DNA of 64,000 nt from Fimbriiglobus ruber (GTDB lineage Bacteria; Planctomycetota; Planctomycetia; Gemmatales; Gemmataceae): positions 124,001 to 188,000 of the forward strand of contig NZ_NIDE01000010.1 in the NCBI RefSeq assembly GCF_002197845.1, read 5' to 3'. Both the position numbers and the translations under genes were made by a program. The notes under the pieces were generated by a model. That model searched no databases. It had not been told where the DNA came from and was given only the letters and a program-made list of their open reading frames with translations. Shown piece by piece: positions 62,459 through 64,000 of the stretch (positions within the stretch are counted from its first letter, which is position 1; every line of letters begins with the position of its first letter).

Positions 62459-62481
62459 GGCCCCTCCGGTTTAAGGATGCG

Positions 62482-63299
62482 TCAAACGACATAGCGCTGC
62501 ACGGCGGCCTCATCCCATTCCACGCCCGATCCAGGAGCGTCGTCGACGATCGCTATGCCGTCCACGACGCGTAACGGTTCCGCAAGGATCGGGTTCCACC
62601 AGTCTGCGTACTCAAGCCAGTGAGCGGTCGGTGTGCAGCACAACAATCGTGCGCTGATCTCAGGCCACAGGTGGCTGGACACCTGGAGGTTGTTCGCCTG
62701 TGCGAGAGTCGCAGCGCGGAGCCACCCGGTGACCCCGCCGATCTTCATCACGTCTGGCATCACAAGGTCCGACGCCCCCGCCTCGATCGCGTGTCTCATA
62801 TCGAGGATACCCCACCAGTTCTCCCCGCACTGGATGGGCGTGCGGGCCTCTCGCGATACCCGCGCGTGCCCGGCGTAATCGTGGGCAAGTGTCGGCTCTT
62901 CAACCCATACGAGACCTTCATCGTCGAGCACTCGCAACCGCGCGATTGCCTCGGCTGGCGTCAGGCACTGGTTGTAATCCACCATGATGGCGACATCCGG
63001 GCCGACGGCTTTTCGCATGGCTCGGACGACGTTTACGTCTTCCTTCACGGTGGCATAGCCGATTTTAGCCTTGACGCCCCTGAACCCTCGGGAAACGGCT
63101 CGCTCGGCGGCCCTCGCGGAACCTTCCTCGCCATCGAATCCCACAGGGCCGTAACAGCGGATAGGCTTTACAGACCCGCCCAATAGCCGCACGAGCGGCA
63201 AGTCATGGATGCGGGCCAGTGCGTCCCACATTGCCATATCGATAGCCGCGAGCGCCATGCCGACCAAGCCCTGTGTTCCGAGCAGTCGGAACTTCTTTG
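62482..63299 (-). pseudogene. mandelate racemase/muconate-lactonizing family protein, N-terminus lost to an IS
   Basis: Frame starts within the family text (FRLLGTQGL, MVGMALAAIDMAMWDALARI) and keeps the catalytic barrel: GVKAKIGYA (KxK), MVDYNQC (Asp and Asn), VEEPTLAHD (Glu), ENWWG, SSHLWPE. Normal members have a further 90-100 N-terminal residues; these are cut at about 63300 where an insertion sequence begins. The ATG at 63267 is internal. Acid-sugar dehydratase or racemase substrates cannot be told. Confidence 0.82.
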
Positions 63300-63324
63300 T
63301 TCAGTACTTTCCAATTGATCTAGA

Positions 63325-63390
63325 GAACACAGGCTCCATTCGGTAAAGGGTTTGCGCCACAAACCGCGTCCACGGAAGGAGCCTGTGTTC
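63325..63390 (+). promoter_or_regulatory. hairpin before the second IS4-type transposase start
   Basis: GAACACAGGCTCC (63325-63337) pairs exactly with 63378-63390, immediately before the ATG at 63392. It parallels the start-masking hairpin of the 12-kb copy. Confidence 0.55.
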
Positions 63391-63391
63391 C

Positions 63392-64000
63392 ATGCGAGTT
63401 TACACTCCGCCGCCACTTCGCGTAAGCTCCGTCAAAACCTTCTCCGTCGCCATCGAACATTGTCAGGCCGTGTTCCGGTTTGATGACGCGTGCGTCTGCA
63501 CGGCCCTCATGCTCTGGACCGCCCTCATCTGGGCCGCCTCACGCACCTCGTCACTCTCTCACGCGGTCGAACGACTTTACCCCGACGTCCAGGACCAGAC
63601 CTTCTGGAACCTTCTCCGTTCCAACTTGTCCCAGCAGGTGCCGGCTCTCGAACGACGACTCAACGAATTGCTTCGCCTCCCCGTCCTGCGCCCCCAATTG
63701 AAGGGCCGACGCCTCGACGTCGCCGTCGATTACCACCTCATCCCCTATTACGGCGCCCCAAAAAAAGTGACCGGGAACTGTATCGTTGCAAGCCCGAACG
63801 CGGCACCACGCGATTTCATGCCTATGCCACGGTCTGCGTGGTCGAGGCGGGTTGGCGTTTTACACTGGCGTTGACGTACGTTCGCAAAAAGGACAAGCCC
63901 ACGGAAGTGCTCACCCGCTTGTGGGCCGAGGTGAAACAACTCGAAATCGCCTGTAAAACGGCTCTTCTGGACCGTTACTTCTTCACCGTGCCGGTGATGA
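63392..64000 (+). CDS. IS4-superfamily transposase with apparent -1 frameshift, 3' truncated by window
   Basis: First frame from ATG 63392 to 63874 includes VAVDYHLIPYYGAP. The continuation in the -1 frame reads RCKPERGTTRFHAYATVCVV and ALLDRYFFTVPVM, homologous to the 12-kb transposase. The frames meet at a 7-A run (63760-63766, CCCAAAAAAAGTG), a classical slippery sequence for -1 recoding, giving KKSDRELYRCKPE. Confidence 0.8.

Larger units (their letters stand above)
63302..64000 (+). mobile_element. IS4-superfamily element, right end outside window
   Basis: Starts with CAGTACTTTCCAATTG, comparable to CAGTAGTTCAAAAT of the element at 11947. Disrupts the enolase-superfamily gene. The right end is outside the window. 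Confidence 0.7.

Overview
The window looks like the chromosome of a Gemmataceae-type planctomycete. It is GC-rich and carries a DUF1559 pseudopilin with its companion lipoprotein, a Ser/Thr kinase-TPR fusion, members of the Gemmata paralogous family that begins with an MTEEEWLA-like motif, a caspase-like protein with a zinc-ribbon N-terminus, DUF11 repeats and a fatty-acid-hydroxylase-WD40 fusion. The assignment rests on gene families; genus level (Gemmata, Fimbriiglobus or a relative) is only inference.

Layout. (1) 1-20 kb is backbone-like: a truncated TPR gene, an alpha/beta hydrolase plus a frameshifted amidohydrolase, an NRAMP Mn/Fe transporter with two upstream palindromes, a caspase-like protein, an IS630 element, the hydroxylase-WD40 fusion, a guanidinium exporter behind an apparent guanidine-II riboswitch, an IS4-superfamily element sitting inside a degraded copy of a Cys-rich gene found again 4 kb away, a GntR/FCD regulator, DUF1559 plus lipoprotein, and two secreted proteins. 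(2) At 20.3 kb a tRNA-Pro is followed by a tyrosine integrase and an HTH excisionase-like gene. This starts a genomic island: a leftward block (small proteins, a TraG/VirD4-like ATPase, a ParB-like protein, an unknown GNAT-like protein) and a rightward block led by a 1748-residue methyltransferase-helicase of the DarB kind, followed by small proteins and a 12-gene cassette at 36.9-40.3 kb whose genes mostly overlap by exactly 4 nt. (3) 40-62 kb is a patchwork: a LOV/PAS hybrid histidine kinase with an HD-GYP response regulator, many small unknown genes, a phospholipase-D-like nuclease gene split by a 4-kb segment that carries a Ser/Thr kinase between inverted copies of a 111-bp MITE, a SYLF protein, an R2K ATP-grasp protein, a bS21-like protein and a membrane-protein gene split by an IS5-family element. 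(4) 62-64 kb holds a frameshifted tautomerase and an enolase-superfamily gene cut by a second IS4-superfamily element that runs off the window.

A GC-rich dispersed repeat that starts TTTGGGCGTC recurs at six places between 35 and 58 kb, always in the same orientation. Related small HTH genes lie at 34.3 and 58.8 kb. Both facts tie the 35-58 kb region together and suggest the island extends well beyond 40 kb, although no second copy of the tRNA 3' end was seen. No rRNA, CRISPR array, phage capsid gene or complete mating-pair secretion system was recognised.
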